NCBI GenBank assembly: GCA_023897205.1
Contig: JAHWDD010000007.1
Span: 2,728,001 to 2,792,000 of the forward strand
Source: Exophiala sp. HKRS030
Lineage: Eukaryota; Ascomycota; Eurotiomycetes; Chaetothyriales; Herpotrichiellaceae
Reading direction: 5' to 3'
DNA length: 64,000 bases
A program made the translations under genes and the position numbers. Shown piece by piece: positions 49,055 to 63,473 of this stretch (position 1 is its first letter; the number at the start of each line of letters is the position of its first letter). The notes beneath the pieces are model-generated. The model made no database searches and was not told where the DNA came from. It saw nothing but the letters and a program-made list of their open reading frames with translations.

Positions 49055-50041
49055 TTAAGCAGTAGCAGCCCATGCGCTTCTGAAATTGTTCAATCCAGCC
49101 ATCAAACCAAAAGCTCCGACGGCGCCAAGATTCAAGCCGACACCTTTGGGGTAGTTGCTGTACTCGATGGCGACAGGAAGCCAGTAAGCAGCGGTCAAAA
49201 ACTCGTTCCACCACTTTCGATCATAATCGTCCCTCTCCTTCTGAGACTTGGTCGGTGCCTTTGACTTTTCGATTTCGGCCTCGCGCCAAAGACGAAGGAA
49301 ATCCGAGGCAACGCCGACAAGCCATGCGCGACAACTCCATGCGACCCATTTCGCGACACCACCTCGTTTCTCTAGAATGGAGACGGGGATGATTCCCTTC
49401 CCAGCCAAATGATACAGATTTTCCAACAACTGGAAACCGATGTATCCGCTAACTTGCACAAGAGCGATACGGTGTAGAGCCGGGTCCATCTCCTTGGCTG
49501 TCTTCGGCGAGAGCAAGGTCTTGAGCCAAATGTATAGTGGGAGAAGACCGGTCAGGCGGAGGGTGGTGCGAGTGTCGGAGATCATGGCGCCAAGGGGTGT
49601 GAGGAAAGATGGCGCCGCAGCGCTAACCGGAACAGCCAGAGATGCCTTGGAGGGAGTGCGGCCGACGAGTCTCGAAATATATGCAATCACGGCGGCGCGA
49701 GTTGGTGATACCGAGTGCAAGTAGGCGGCAAGGTAGATTGAATAGTTGAGAGTGGACAGAGTCGCACCCAACCCAGCGGTGGTTTTGAGAAGTCTGAGAA
49801 TAGGTCAGTGTTCTGGACCGAAGGTGACCGACGGCATTTGTCCTGGCGCAGGAAGTACATACTTGCTAAGACGGAGGAGGAGGGCGTCGACATTAGACAA
49901 GGAGGTGGAGATGGAATTGGGAACTTTAGCCAAAGCTGGCGATTGAGACGGTTTGACGGGATCAACGCCAGTCTTCTCAATCTCAGGGTGTTCTTGGGGA
50001 ACGACCGCCGGATCGGGATGTGTTGAGTCGGTGGTCGACAT
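49055..50041 (-). CDS. Pex11-family peroxisomal membrane protein (Pex11C-like)
   Basis: There are two exons, 49863-50041 and 49055-49793, giving 305 residues. After a polar N-terminus (about 40 residues) comes the Pex11 layout: NVDALLLRLSKLLKTTAGLGATLSTLNY, a central RLTGLLPLYIWLKTLLSP with amphipathic character, GYIGFQLLENLYHLAGKGI, and the C-terminal hydrophobic GLNLGAVGAFGLMAGLNNF. Pex11 proteins elongate and divide peroxisomes. Filamentous fungi have several paralogues, and the length and N-terminal extension fit the Pex11C group. The subgroup assignment is tentative. Confidence 0.8.
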
Positions 50042-51052
50042 TATGCAAGGGTTTTTGTATAGGTCTTGATGATGTTACAGTTGCGGAGGAATTCAAAATT
50101 GTAGGAATCAGGAATGGAATTAGAAAGGACACAAAGTTGGAGTGTAGGTCTATTGAAAGCTTCCAAATTCAGACTTGGCCCTTCGGTGAACGGTGAACGG
50201 TGATCGTTGAAATGATCACTAAAAACAAAACCTGGAATTGAAAAGTACCAAAGATGGAGTTGATCTCTCCGCGTACCCGCGGGGATTGAGCCTGGGGGCC
50301 GAGGTTCAAAATGGGTGCCGATCCCGGGAGGAGGGTGAGGACGAAGGACGAAGGACAGGTACTCAGTACTGGGGCAGTTTAGGCTGGTAAAGTATGTATC
50401 TCCGGAGTAGGTACGTGTACATAGGCATTGCCTGTGCTGGGTACCCAACATGGAGTAATCGGGACAACGGAGCAGGTGACCGCGGCAAGACCAATCTAGT
50501 CACGTGATGTCACATGACAATCGTACACAACCTTCTCCTTTTCGCTTGATTGACTCTCCGTACTCCGTACAAGACATGACGCAGCGACGCAGCGTGACGG
50601 CGGCGCCCGATAACCAATCACTGCCAATCCTCACTGACCAACAGACCAACGCTACAAGCACCTCTCACGCTCCGTACGATTTTCTCTCATAAGCCAAAAG
50701 CCTCACTGCCCTCAGCCTCGCCGCCCTCACAACCACCTCCAACTCTAACTGCGCCTCGCCGACTTCCTTCTCCTCCTCGTATCTCCAAGCACCCAATTTA
50801 CGCCGCCCTCCCTCCCTAGGCACCCGCCTTATCAACCAACGACCGACGAGCGATATAATCCTTTTCCCACTCGTACACCAAGATTTTTCCACAAAACATC
50901 CTTCTCACAGCCTCCCCTCTCTTCTATCGTCGTCGTACTCATCCTATATCTACACCATCTTCCACCACACTGAGCGACGCACACTACCTAGTTAGGGGTC
51001 CATGCCCAACGAACGTACATTTCCATCACCAAGCGATCGCATCGTCCTCACC
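50042..51052. other. Divergent promoter region (Pex11-family and pmp3)
   Basis: A 1.0 kb shared region. It has a CCAAT at 50491, an E-box with a flanking TGTCACATGAC half-palindrome, one TACTCCGTA at 50561-50569, direct repeats GAACGGTGAACGGTGATCG at about 50189-50207 and GGACGAAGGACGAAGGAC at about 50339-50356, and a CT-rich leader at 50690-50990. Confidence 0.5.
50500..50518. promoter_or_regulatory. TCACGTGA E-box plus CACATGAC half-site
   Basis: TCACGTGATGTCACATGAC contains a perfect CACGTG palindrome and an overlapping near-palindrome. It lies about 550 bp upstream of the pmp3 start and 460 bp upstream of the Pex11-family start. Confidence 0.4.
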
Positions 51053-51669
51053 ATGTCCTGCGGCGATTTGTTCCTAGGCGTTCTTGCCATCCTCTTCCCC
51101 CAATTGCAGGTAAGCCATGCATCACTTGGGCATGCAACCGCCATCCTTGCTGATGGCCCACCCCTCCCCATTGACGACGTGCAAGCTAACGCTTCCTTTC
51201 TCTCCCCCAACCAGTCTGGATCAAATCCGGCATCTGCTCAGCCGACTCCATCATCAATATTCTGCTCTGCATGCTCGGCTACCTCCCCGGCCTGATCCAC
51301 GCCTGGTACATCATTGCACGCAACCCAGAGCGTGACTACGACTACGAAGTCATCCCCGACAGCGAGCGTCAAAACCAGCGCGTCACCTACTATTACGTCC
51401 GACACGAGCCCAACAGGAGAGATTACGGCACACAGCCAGGCCAAGGTCAAACCCAGTCGTCGGCTGGGGCACCTCTGCCGCCACCGACGGGAACAAAGCC
51501 CAATAAAGCCACTCGGACTCCGCCAGCATCTGCTCCTGCAGCAGCTGGTTCAAGTAGCCAGCCGCAGCCTGTCGGTCCGAGTGTGGGTGCTGGTGGCGAG
51601 GAGCAGGGTGCGCCGCCAAGTTACTCTGAGGTCGTAAGAGGCGACCATAAAATTCAAACTCAGGATTAG
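51053..51669 (+). CDS. pmp3: Pmp3/UPF0057-type membrane proteolipid with long disordered tail, one frame break
   Basis: There are two exons, 51053-51109 and 51215-51669, giving 170 residues once one C is restored in CCCCC 51097-51101. That single C turns the exon end into FPPIAVWIKSGICSADSIIN, the Pmp3 signature. Two membrane segments (FLGVLAILFPPIAVWI and INILLCMLGYLPGLIHAWYII) are as in yeast Pmp3, a 55-residue plasma-membrane protein affecting membrane potential and salt tolerance. After the core there are about 110 extra residues rich in Pro, Gln, Ser and Ala, ending in a PPSY motif, a candidate site for Rsp5/Nedd4-type ubiquitin ligases. Confidence 0.85.
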
Positions 51670-52182
51670 ATGGATATACAAAGCCTGACTATGGGGCACA
51701 TGACTTAAGTAGTACAGACATTCAGGAGCTGTCTGAGGTTTGTGATATCGTCAGGCATCTAGACTGACTTGTTTGGTTATTGGGAAGGGGGCTCTGGCGT
51801 CGATTCAACGGTATTACGGGACTGTGATCAGTGACCTGGATGGGAGAGCTGATTTATATAATATTCTGGCCAGAATGTTCTTTGTGGGGTAGGACGCTTC
51901 TCCGAGGTAATGATGCAGCACTTCATCGCCAATACTGATCCTTGCAATGAACATGTTGCGCATTGATTTGCCTTTGGAGGATGCATCATTTTAACGAGGT
52001 CGAACTACATCTGTTGACTAATGGGACCGTTCCTCTCTATTGAACGCAAAGACCGAAGCAAGATACTAGGATGATTGCTTCTTGACCCTATACAGCGACT
52101 CGGTCTGTACCAAGCTTCGTACCTCAGAAGTTCTTGCGTCGAGCGCCACTGTGCCTAATCACATGAACAGAGTGCTAAGGAT
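51670..52182. other. Convergent intergenic region
   Basis: 3' flanks of pmp3 and tpiA. No gene recognised. Confidence 0.45.
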
Positions 52183-53253
<1,071 letters not shown>

Positions 53254-54784
53254 GATTGCGGTGGAGACGATGATAGCTGATGGTTTATAAAGCTGATCAA
53301 ATCACTGGATTGTTTAGGAAGAGAACAACAGGTCTCTTGTCAAGAAAAAAAATGGTTTGAAGAAGAAACAACGACAATAGCTCGAAAGTCGACATGGTCA
53401 TTTGTTGACAGCGGGGCATCCAATGACATCGAGGGGCAGCATTGCTCCTTCCTTCAATTGTTCCGTCCTTCCTGCCCACCTTCTGCCCAGCAGTCGCGGC
53501 AAGGGAAACTGAGCCGAGCTCTTATCGTTATCGTCTTCCGCTCTGGCTCCTTCATGCAGTTTTCATAACCTTCGGCTTCCGATTTCTCACGATCGTTCAT
53601 CAAACCAGCCCCGAGTCCCCTGGCCCTTATAAATCAGTGAGCCAGCATCGGTCCAGCAGGCCAAGACCCTGGTGCCATATTGCGTCCCTCTCTTATGCAG
53701 AACTAAACGACGCGAGACGTGACGAAGATGCTTGTGAAACCCGGGAATTCGTTCCACCAACAGGCCCGGTGTCTCGTGGTGGTGTGACCTCGAAAGCCCA
53801 GTTTCATTATGGCATTGATCGCCCTGATGGCGCCGAGTGGTTGGTCAGACTTCGAAACCGTCCAAACAACCAACGGTAGGCCACAGGTATGTGACTGCCT
53901 CTTCTAGTCTAGCAATCGCATCGAAAAATCAGTAACCTAACCGCCGAGTAATTCACGATGCGTCCCCCTAACGGACTCCCTAACGGGCATTTCTCGAGTC
54001 CCACCAGGTGGAATGAAAGAAGTTACGCTAGGACGGGCCGGCACTCCCCTTCTCGTGTCCACCAAATTCTTGTCTGCCTACTCGAGACGCGTGAGACATT
54101 TTCCAGAAGCATAGATTCTTCTAAGAATAATAATAGCACAAAAGACGGATTTTCAAAATGTGACGGCGCCGTTTCGCGAAGTCTGTACCACGAGTCTGCG
54201 ATAGCTCGTGAACGCTCCACATCTTCATCTGCCGGTGTCCACATGGTGACAGGGTAAGCTCCTTGCCAATCGCTAAGTAGTGGCATTCAAAGACGTACTA
54301 TATCGTTTCTGAATTTCCGGTGTATGTATAGCTCGACACTCATTTCGTACCAGCCCCAAAATGCTTCTTGTCGGTAACTTCAACGGCTTTTCCAAAGCTA
54401 AGCTAATACTAGAACCACATTTCGGTGATTTTCATTCGCTTTGCTGGACCCTCGTGGATCGTAGAACACGTGTTGTACTGGGATATTGGTCCGAAGGTCA
54501 CACCACACGGGCAGGACACGTGCTCCGGTTGGACTGTCAACCGATGACTTGCGCAACTAGAGCCAGGGGTTGATTTCGGAATCATGAATTCAGAGTTGTG
54601 CAACCCCAGCATTCGTGTTGGTAGGAGATTTCAAACTCTCGTGGGTATATAACGAGATGTGTCACACATGGGCCAGGTGTCCGTGGTGGGAAACTCCTCC
54701 TTAGTAGCTCGGAGCAAGTATTTCCAAGCTCAGATTACCGGAACATTATACCTGCCATAGTACCAACAGATCATCCATACAACC
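53254..54784. other. Divergent promoter region with an unassigned open frame
   Basis: 1.5 kb between tpiA and the protoglobin gene. A 145-codon frame at 53442-53879 (+) and a 99-codon frame at 53958-54257 (+) carry no family signature. They could be exons of an unknown gene or promoter sequence. I do not call a gene. Confidence 0.35.
54646..54652 (+). promoter_or_regulatory. TATA box candidate for the protoglobin gene
   Basis: TATATAA lies 133 bp upstream of the ATG at 54785. Confidence 0.4.
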
Positions 54785-55887
54785 ATGGCGGCCCTGCCCA
54801 AATCAATGGAGCACGTTGATCGGAGGGAGCTTTACACGTCTTTGCCAGTGCGAGTGCAATATCTACAGCAATTTCTCGAGTTTGGCGCTGGTAGGATGAC
54901 CCTAATCTTGACGAAGTGATCGATACTGATTTTAGCCGTCTTAGACGATGTTGTAGCATTGATCGACGGACAAAAATACATTAAAGCAATCATACCCGCC
55001 ATCGTGAACATGGTCTACAAGAAATTGTTGATGCATGATATCACAGCCAGAGTTTTCAGCACACGAGATAGCCGAAACGAGGAGGATCCAGATCATTGGA
55101 TCAAGGAGGACGACGCCCAAATTCGCCACCGAAAGATGTTCCTACGATGGTATCTTACGAAGTTGAATTCAGACCCGAGTAAGATGGAGTATTGGCAGTA
55201 TTTAGACAAGGTCGGGTATGAAGTGTCCCTTGCATCGAGAGTACCTTGACAAAATTTCTGACCACGTACAGGTTGATGCATGTCGGTAAAGGGAGGAAGA
55301 ATCCCCTTCACGTCGACTATATTTTCCTTGGTGCCTGTCTTGGTTATATCCAAGACGCAATGACCGAAGCAATTCTTTCACACCCACGGTTGGAGCTTGA
55401 GCAGAAGATCGCCATCGTGAAAGCGGTAGGCAAGGTCATTTGGATCCAGAATGATCTAATGGCAAAATGGCATACCGAAGAGGGCCGAGAATTTGCGGAT
55501 CCTTTCAACGATGAAGAAGTGCAAGCTGAAGCACGGGAGCCTGAGGGCTATATAAACGGCCACAAGGTCCTTGGTCGCACAGTTGGGAACGACGACGACA
55601 ACTCCATTGACCGGCCATCGTCTAGATCATCGAGAGGATCAGGCACTAGTGTCACGAGCCTGGGAAGAACTGCTGAGCAAGTGCAGGCGGGCAACGAGTT
55701 CAGTAAATGCCCTTTTAGTGGAATTGGGGCAGCAAACCCAGATATGGGTGCACAAAGAGCGACGCCATGGAGACCACCTCGAAGTGAGCCTCAGACACCA
55801 CCAGCTCCAAGCGGTATCCCCCGATTGCATGTCATTGATGGGCGAACGGTCTGCAAGGAGAATCTTGGACCAAATCCATTCCATTAG
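54785..55887 (+). CDS. Fungal protoglobin (globin-sensor-like haem protein)
   Basis: There are three exons, 54785-54890, 54936-55215 and 55272-55887, giving 333 residues. Residues 1 to about 215 match the fungal protoglobin domain: HVDRRELYTSLPVRVQYLQQF, ALIDGQKYIKAIIPAIVN, VYKKLLMHDITARVF, HRKMFLRWYLTKL, and KVGLMHVGKG, where His132 would be the proximal haem ligand. It continues VDYIFLGACLGYIQDAMTEAIL and KVIWIQNDLMAKWH. The last 120 residues are disordered, with a CPFSG motif and a Pro-rich end. Protoglobins bind O2, CO and NO in archaea and bacteria. Fungal members are uncharacterised. No kinase or cyclase output domain is fused, so a role in gas sensing or chemistry is inference only. 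Confidence 0.85.
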
Positions 55888-58759
<2,872 letters not shown>

Positions 58760-59698
58760 GTTCTAAGTTGCGGAAGACTTCTTTGCTTCGAAATTCTGTA
58801 TGAGTTGACAAAACGTCTCTAAGATCGGATTTATCCAGCATTGAGCTGAACTATCATGCCAACGACGGGGCCATCCTAGGTAGAGTACCAACATAATGTG
58901 GCAAATGATGACGACTGGCCACAGTGTCAGAACACTTGACTTGAATTACCTCACTCGTCTCGCCGAGACAGCTAAGGATTATAGATTATTAGTGATACTT
59001 CTTTCTGATATGAATTCCCACCATCATTTGCCCAGGAACAGATCTCATCACCATCCAAGCGAGAAGTACTGTCCAAGGGCTGAAACCTCGGCCAGGCTCC
59101 ATTTGGGGGCTGGCACCTGTTCCAATCTCGATGCCAGGCCTGTTCCCAATAGCAACACTGATGGCTGAAGCTCTGCGTATGGAGATTAAGACAAAAGCCG
59201 TCTATTTCAAGCGGCTTTGCGAGGACTGATGGATTCTCAACTGCCCCTTTGGTCAGTTGTCTCATCGAACGCTTGAAGTAATGACTGAGGTATCTTGGCG
59301 CCGCCCACGTTTTCTTTTTCTATAGCAAGAGTCTTGAATTATACTCTATGCTGCTGATCAGGAGGCAATCTGCCTCTGTCTACTGAAATTCATCCCCAGT
59401 GGATTCCGATATCTCGTAATGGCTTCATGACTAATATCATAACCTGCGTTACCACCACACTGTTGCAAGACATCCATATTATCTGTCCGAACGTGTTTAC
59501 TCTTGAGATTCGCCTGATCATGAAGTCGGCTGGCGATCCGAGACAAAAAGTTCCCAGCATAGGTGTTGTTTCACCACCCCGGATCACTACCAGACGTTTG
59601 CTGCTAATGCTGGTACTTGAAAGATGGGTGAATCCGTCCTCAATGATCAAGATTCCTCTTCACTTGTCCATCGTTCTGTGCTCTCGTCCTTGAAAAGT
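58760..59698. other. Intergenic, 0.9 kb
   Basis: 3' flank of prp43 and upstream region of the Cys-rich membrane protein. Frames at 59427-59693 (+) and 59390-59650 (-) show no signature. Confidence 0.4.
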
Positions 59699-60897
59699 AT
59701 GGCTGCATTACTACAACGTGCAAATCCGTCAGATGCCGACTATGTGTCGTGCCCAAAGGGCGGATATTTCTACGTGTGTGAAGATGTCAACTATTACACG
59801 TTTGTTGGCTGCTGCTCCAGCAATCCCTGCTCGAATCAGATGTGTTCGTACGAGGACCTCTGGCCCATGGGATTCGGAATAGAAACATCACCTGCTCCCG
59901 ACTATCCAAACCATTCGTGCCCCTATGGCGGACTCTGGTACACTTGTGCAGACAACCCGATCCCCTTTCAAGGCTGTTGCGAGATTGATCCGTGCAACGG
60001 ATATGGATGCCCATACGTGAACCTCGTCGCCGCAGGGGTACACACGGTGGAAGTCGCTGGAGGTTCAACGTTCACTGTTCCCGCAACCGTTAATACCGAG
60101 ATCGTCACGAGTTCAACAAACTACCGGGACACAAGTACCAGAAGCACGGGCTTGACAGGCACGACTGGGCGTGTAGCTTCCACCACGACCAATTACTACG
60201 TCCCTTCGTTCTCTGCATCGTCATCGAGCAAAGTTGGGGGAACTCGATAGGGAAAAACACGGCGATAATTGCAGGAGGGGCGTCGGCTGGGGGCATCCTC
60301 GTTGCAATCTTGATTGGGATTGCGGTGTACTTCTATAAGCGGCGGACCAGACTCCAGGCGCAGCCACCCAAGATATCCCTGATGCCAGCAGCGCCATCAA
60401 AGGACACCAAGGATCGGCAAGAAGCGTCGATGATTGGTATGTATGTGATCGAAATGATTATGAAAAGAAGCTAACCCGTGATATTAGCAGCTCCAGCTCT
60501 GACCCCAGCGCCTTCTGCAGCTGCAACACCGCTTCCCACATACAGCGTCAACTCATCGCCATTTCCAACCGGAACATCCTTTTCCCCTACCTCGTCATAC
60601 GTGAACCTCGACCTGAACAAGACAGACTCGATGGCAGCAAGTGAGATCATGGGCACCGAACTCACCCAGGAGGAATTCAAGCACCGAACTATGTCGAGGG
60701 CTCTCGGCCAAGCACGAGGCGAATCCGTGGAACTTGGCCTGATGCCCTTCTCAGCAGCCGATTTCTATCCAGGACTGCGAAACATATCGTTTGCGTCTAG
60801 ACCACAGTCCGACACTCAGAGAGTCGAAGCTCGTCCACCATCACGCGACACTCAAGCGGTTGCAGGGGGTATGCCAGCGAATACTCCGAGGGGTTAG
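59699..60897 (+). CDS. Cysteine-rich single-pass membrane protein, function unknown; one frame break
   Basis: There are two exons, up to 60436 and 60488-60897, giving 382 residues from the ATG at 59699 (an in-frame ATG at 59624 adds 25). The N-terminal half has two related Cys modules, VSCPKGGYFYVC...GCCSSNPCS and HSCPYGGLWYTC...GCCEIDPCN. A Ser/Thr-rich stalk, one membrane helix (GILVAILIGIAVYFY) with a KRR stop-transfer, and a disordered cytosolic tail with a conserved-looking EFKHRTMSRALG patch follow. No classical signal peptide is seen, so export may rely on the helix. The layout resembles fungal wall-sensor-type proteins without matching WSC domains. The frame breaks in GGGGG 60236-60240. 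One added G joins stalk and helix. Confidence 0.75.
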
Positions 60898-61433
60898 ATA
60901 ACTTCGGGGAGGTGGGCGGTACTTAAGGATGAACTCCATTGTGAAAATGTGCAAGATGAATGGAGCAGGGTTGAGGGGAAGCCAACAGCGGTTCAAAGTA
61001 ACGTTGTCGCTTCTCCTTCGGTCTCAAGCTTCATGGTTGCCATCTAGGTGCCCTGAAGTTCTGTAATGTTTATACTTCTTTCATATGTCTGCGTTTTGGT
61101 AGGAAGACGCATTTAGCCGCCTCTTCTGGGCATTGGCCACTCACCAGCGACATGTCAGTTGGATATCATGGTTTGTAACATATTGCAGTGCAAATACAAG
61201 TTCACAAGTGTAAAATAATAGGTAGCATTTAGATTCTGGGAAATGAAGTCAAATCACCTGCCCATGATTGGTCACTAGTACGACGCGAATAGATACCCCT
61301 GCGAGGGAAATACGGCACGTGACCATATTTTTTTCTGGCCTTTTGATGATAACTTCGCCGATCATCTCGGTCACGCCCGAATAGAGCGCGAATTTTTAGA
61401 TTAAGAGGCCGGAGACTTTTACTATTTGCATTC
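60898..61433. other. Intergenic upstream of trm2
   Basis: Same-strand spacer. A GGCACGTGACC E-box-type site lies at about 61313-61323, some 110 bp before the trm2 start. No gene. Confidence 0.4.
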
Positions 61434-63473
61434 ATGTTGCAGAGCCGTATACTACGACGCTCGCGCTTGCAGGCCATCTCAATCACCAAGTACACCATCA
61501 GGACTGACGCGCATCTGGCTAGATCGAACTACTCCGACAGACGACAACAATTCATCGGACGATATTCCGACACTTGGAGAGGAGGGTTTGGTAGATCAAG
61601 TAAAGGACTTGACAGCCACCTCGCGTCATTATTGCCGCTCTTACCCTCTGGGGAATACGATGCGAGGAAGATTGCCATGATGAAGTCCCGCACCAAAGAT
61701 GGCAGGCCTTCGAAGTCCTCGACGCAATCGAAACGCTCCAAGCTCGCCAGTCGCGTTGGCGAGGGCACGCCTGCGGAGGTTCTGTATTATGAAGCCCGCA
61801 CTCTTCTGGAGAAACGTCGGTCAGAATCTGCCAGTGAGAAGACTCTTGAGCAGATCGAACAGGAATCGGCGGATCAGCAAAGAGGCAAGGCAGAAAGCCA
61901 AGTTGAATTGGAATTGGAAGTAGAAGAGTTGTGTTCCACTGGTGATGGACTTGCCTATTCACCTGAGCACGATCGCATCTATGTGATCCCTTTCTCCGTG
62001 CCCGGAGATCGAGTCTTGGCCAAGACATATCCTCAGAAACAGAACGACGTGTATACTTCGCTGGACTTCATCAAAGTGCTTCGACCTTCACCAAAACGTG
62101 AAGGTATCACGCCGGGATGTGAGCACTTTTCCAAATGCTCTGGATGTCAATTACAGATGTTGTCATATGACGACCAATTGAAGCACAAAAAGACAATTGT
62201 GGAGAAGGCATTCGAACGCTTCTCGAATCTCGATCCCTCTCTGATTCCGAAGGTTGGCGATACCATTGGTTCTCCATTGCAATACAGCTACCGAACGAAG
62301 CTCACACCGCACTACGATTCGATGCCCAAAAACAAGAAGGAAAACCGATCTGATCAACCCCCACGGATAGGATTCTGTGTAAAGAATACACGGTTCACAA
62401 TGGACATTGAGCAATGCCCTATCGCAACTCCGATACTGAACGAAGGCATGAAGATTGAGAGGAAGAGAGTGCACGAAAAGTATCATGGCAATCCTGGCGG
62501 AGCAACGATCCTCCTCCGTGAATCGACGTCTCGGAAGAGGACAACCACAGGCGGTTCGTCTCCTGGATCAGTGCAAACACAGAAGCCCAAGTCTCTTATC
62601 ATCGGCGATGAATCTTCTTCAACCAGCGACATCGCAACCGGCAATGAATCGCCCAGCTCAATAGTTCTCCCACACCCAGTTCCCACAAGTACCGAACTAA
62701 GCTACGATGCGCAGGGCATGCCACGCATCATCAACACATACCCAACCCACGTCGACACGAAGACGTACATCTCGCAGAACAACGCGCTGGCGACAGAATA
62801 CATCGGCGACTTCTCCTTCCAAACAGTCGCCAACTCATTCTTCCAAAACAACAACTCGATCCTCCCTGGCTTCCTCAACTACGTACGAGACAACTGCATC
62901 CCCCAAACCAAACCTACCAGCGAATCCACCACCACCACCCCAGACCTACCCATCAAATACCTCCTGGACGCCTACTGCGGCTCCGGGCTATTCGCCGTTG
63001 CGCTCTCGCCACTATTCTCATCCGTACTGGGCATCGACGTGGACGTGCGGGGGATCGAAGCAGCACGGATCAACGCGCAGAACAACGGGGTGCCAAACGC
63101 GGGCTTCATCGCCGCCGACGCCGACCAATTGTTCGCCGACGTGCCGTTCCCGCCGGACCAGACCATGGTCGTCATCGACCCGCCACGCAAAGGCGCAAGC
63201 ATCGATTTCCTGTCCCAATTGTGCCATTTCGGCCCAAAACGTGTCGTCTATGTCAGTTGCAACGTGCACACCCAAGCCCGCGATGTCGGCTACTTGGTCC
63301 AGGGATTTGGCGCAAAGTATCGCTATGAGATACAGTCGTTGAGGGGCTTTGACTTTTTCCCCCAGACTGGCCATGTCGAGGGCTTGTGCTTCCTGGATAG
63401 AGTGCCTGACGCGATTGAAAAGGATGTTGTTGAGAGCGCAGAGCCTACTGCAGAGGTAGGGAAGGCGCCTTAG
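61434..63473 (+). CDS. trm2: tRNA (uracil-54-C5)-methyltransferase Trm2
   Basis: A single exon of 679 residues. The N-terminal 80 residues are Arg/Ser-rich and may target mitochondria. A TRAM-like beta region (VEELCSTGDGLAYSP...VPGDRVLAK) follows. The Cys cluster CEHFSKCSGC is at about 229-238. The SAM-binding DAYCGSGLFAVALS is near 512, then DPPRKGAS near 581, and VSCNVHTQARD with the catalytic Cys, then TGHVEGL near the end. This matches the RumA/TrmA-like Trm2 family that makes ribothymidine at position 54 of tRNAs. The segment 360-420 is a fungal low-complexity insertion. The alternative start at 61672 would remove the leader. Confidence 0.92.
   Translation: MLQSRILRRSRLQAISITKYTIRTDAHLARSNYSDRRQQFIGRYSDTWRGGFGRSSKGLDSHLASLLPLLPSGEYDARKIAMMKSRTKDGRPSKSSTQSKRSKLASRVGEGTPAEVLYYEARTLLEKRRSESASEKTLEQIEQESADQQRGKAESQVELELEVEELCSTGDGLAYSPEHDRIYVIPFSVPGDRVLAKTYPQKQNDVYTSLDFIKVLRPSPKREGITPGCEHFSKCSGCQLQMLSYDDQLKHKKTIVEKAFERFSNLDPSLIPKVGDTIGSPLQYSYRTKLTPHYDSMPKNKKENRSDQPPRIGFCVKNTRFTMDIEQCPIATPILNEGMKIERKRVHEKYHGNPGGATILLRESTSRKRTTTGGSSPGSVQTQKPKSLIIGDESSSTSDIATGNESPSSIVLPHPVPTSTELSYDAQGMPRIINTYPTHVDTKTYISQNNALATEYIGDFSFQTVANSFFQNNNSILPGFLNYVRDNCIPQTKPTSESTTTTPDLPIKYLLDAYCGSGLFAVALSPLFSSVLGIDVDVRGIEAARINAQNNGVPNAGFIAADADQLFADVPFPPDQTMVVIDPPRKGASIDFLSQLCHFGPKRVVYVSCNVHTQARDVGYLVQGFGAKYRYEIQSLRGFDFFPQTGHVEGLCFLDRVPDAIEKDVVESAEPTAEVGKAP

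Noticed and set aside
53442..54257. Two plus-strand frames as a two-exon gene between tpiA and the protoglobin
   Set aside because: No domain or convincing intron; left as an unassigned open frame in the promoter region.
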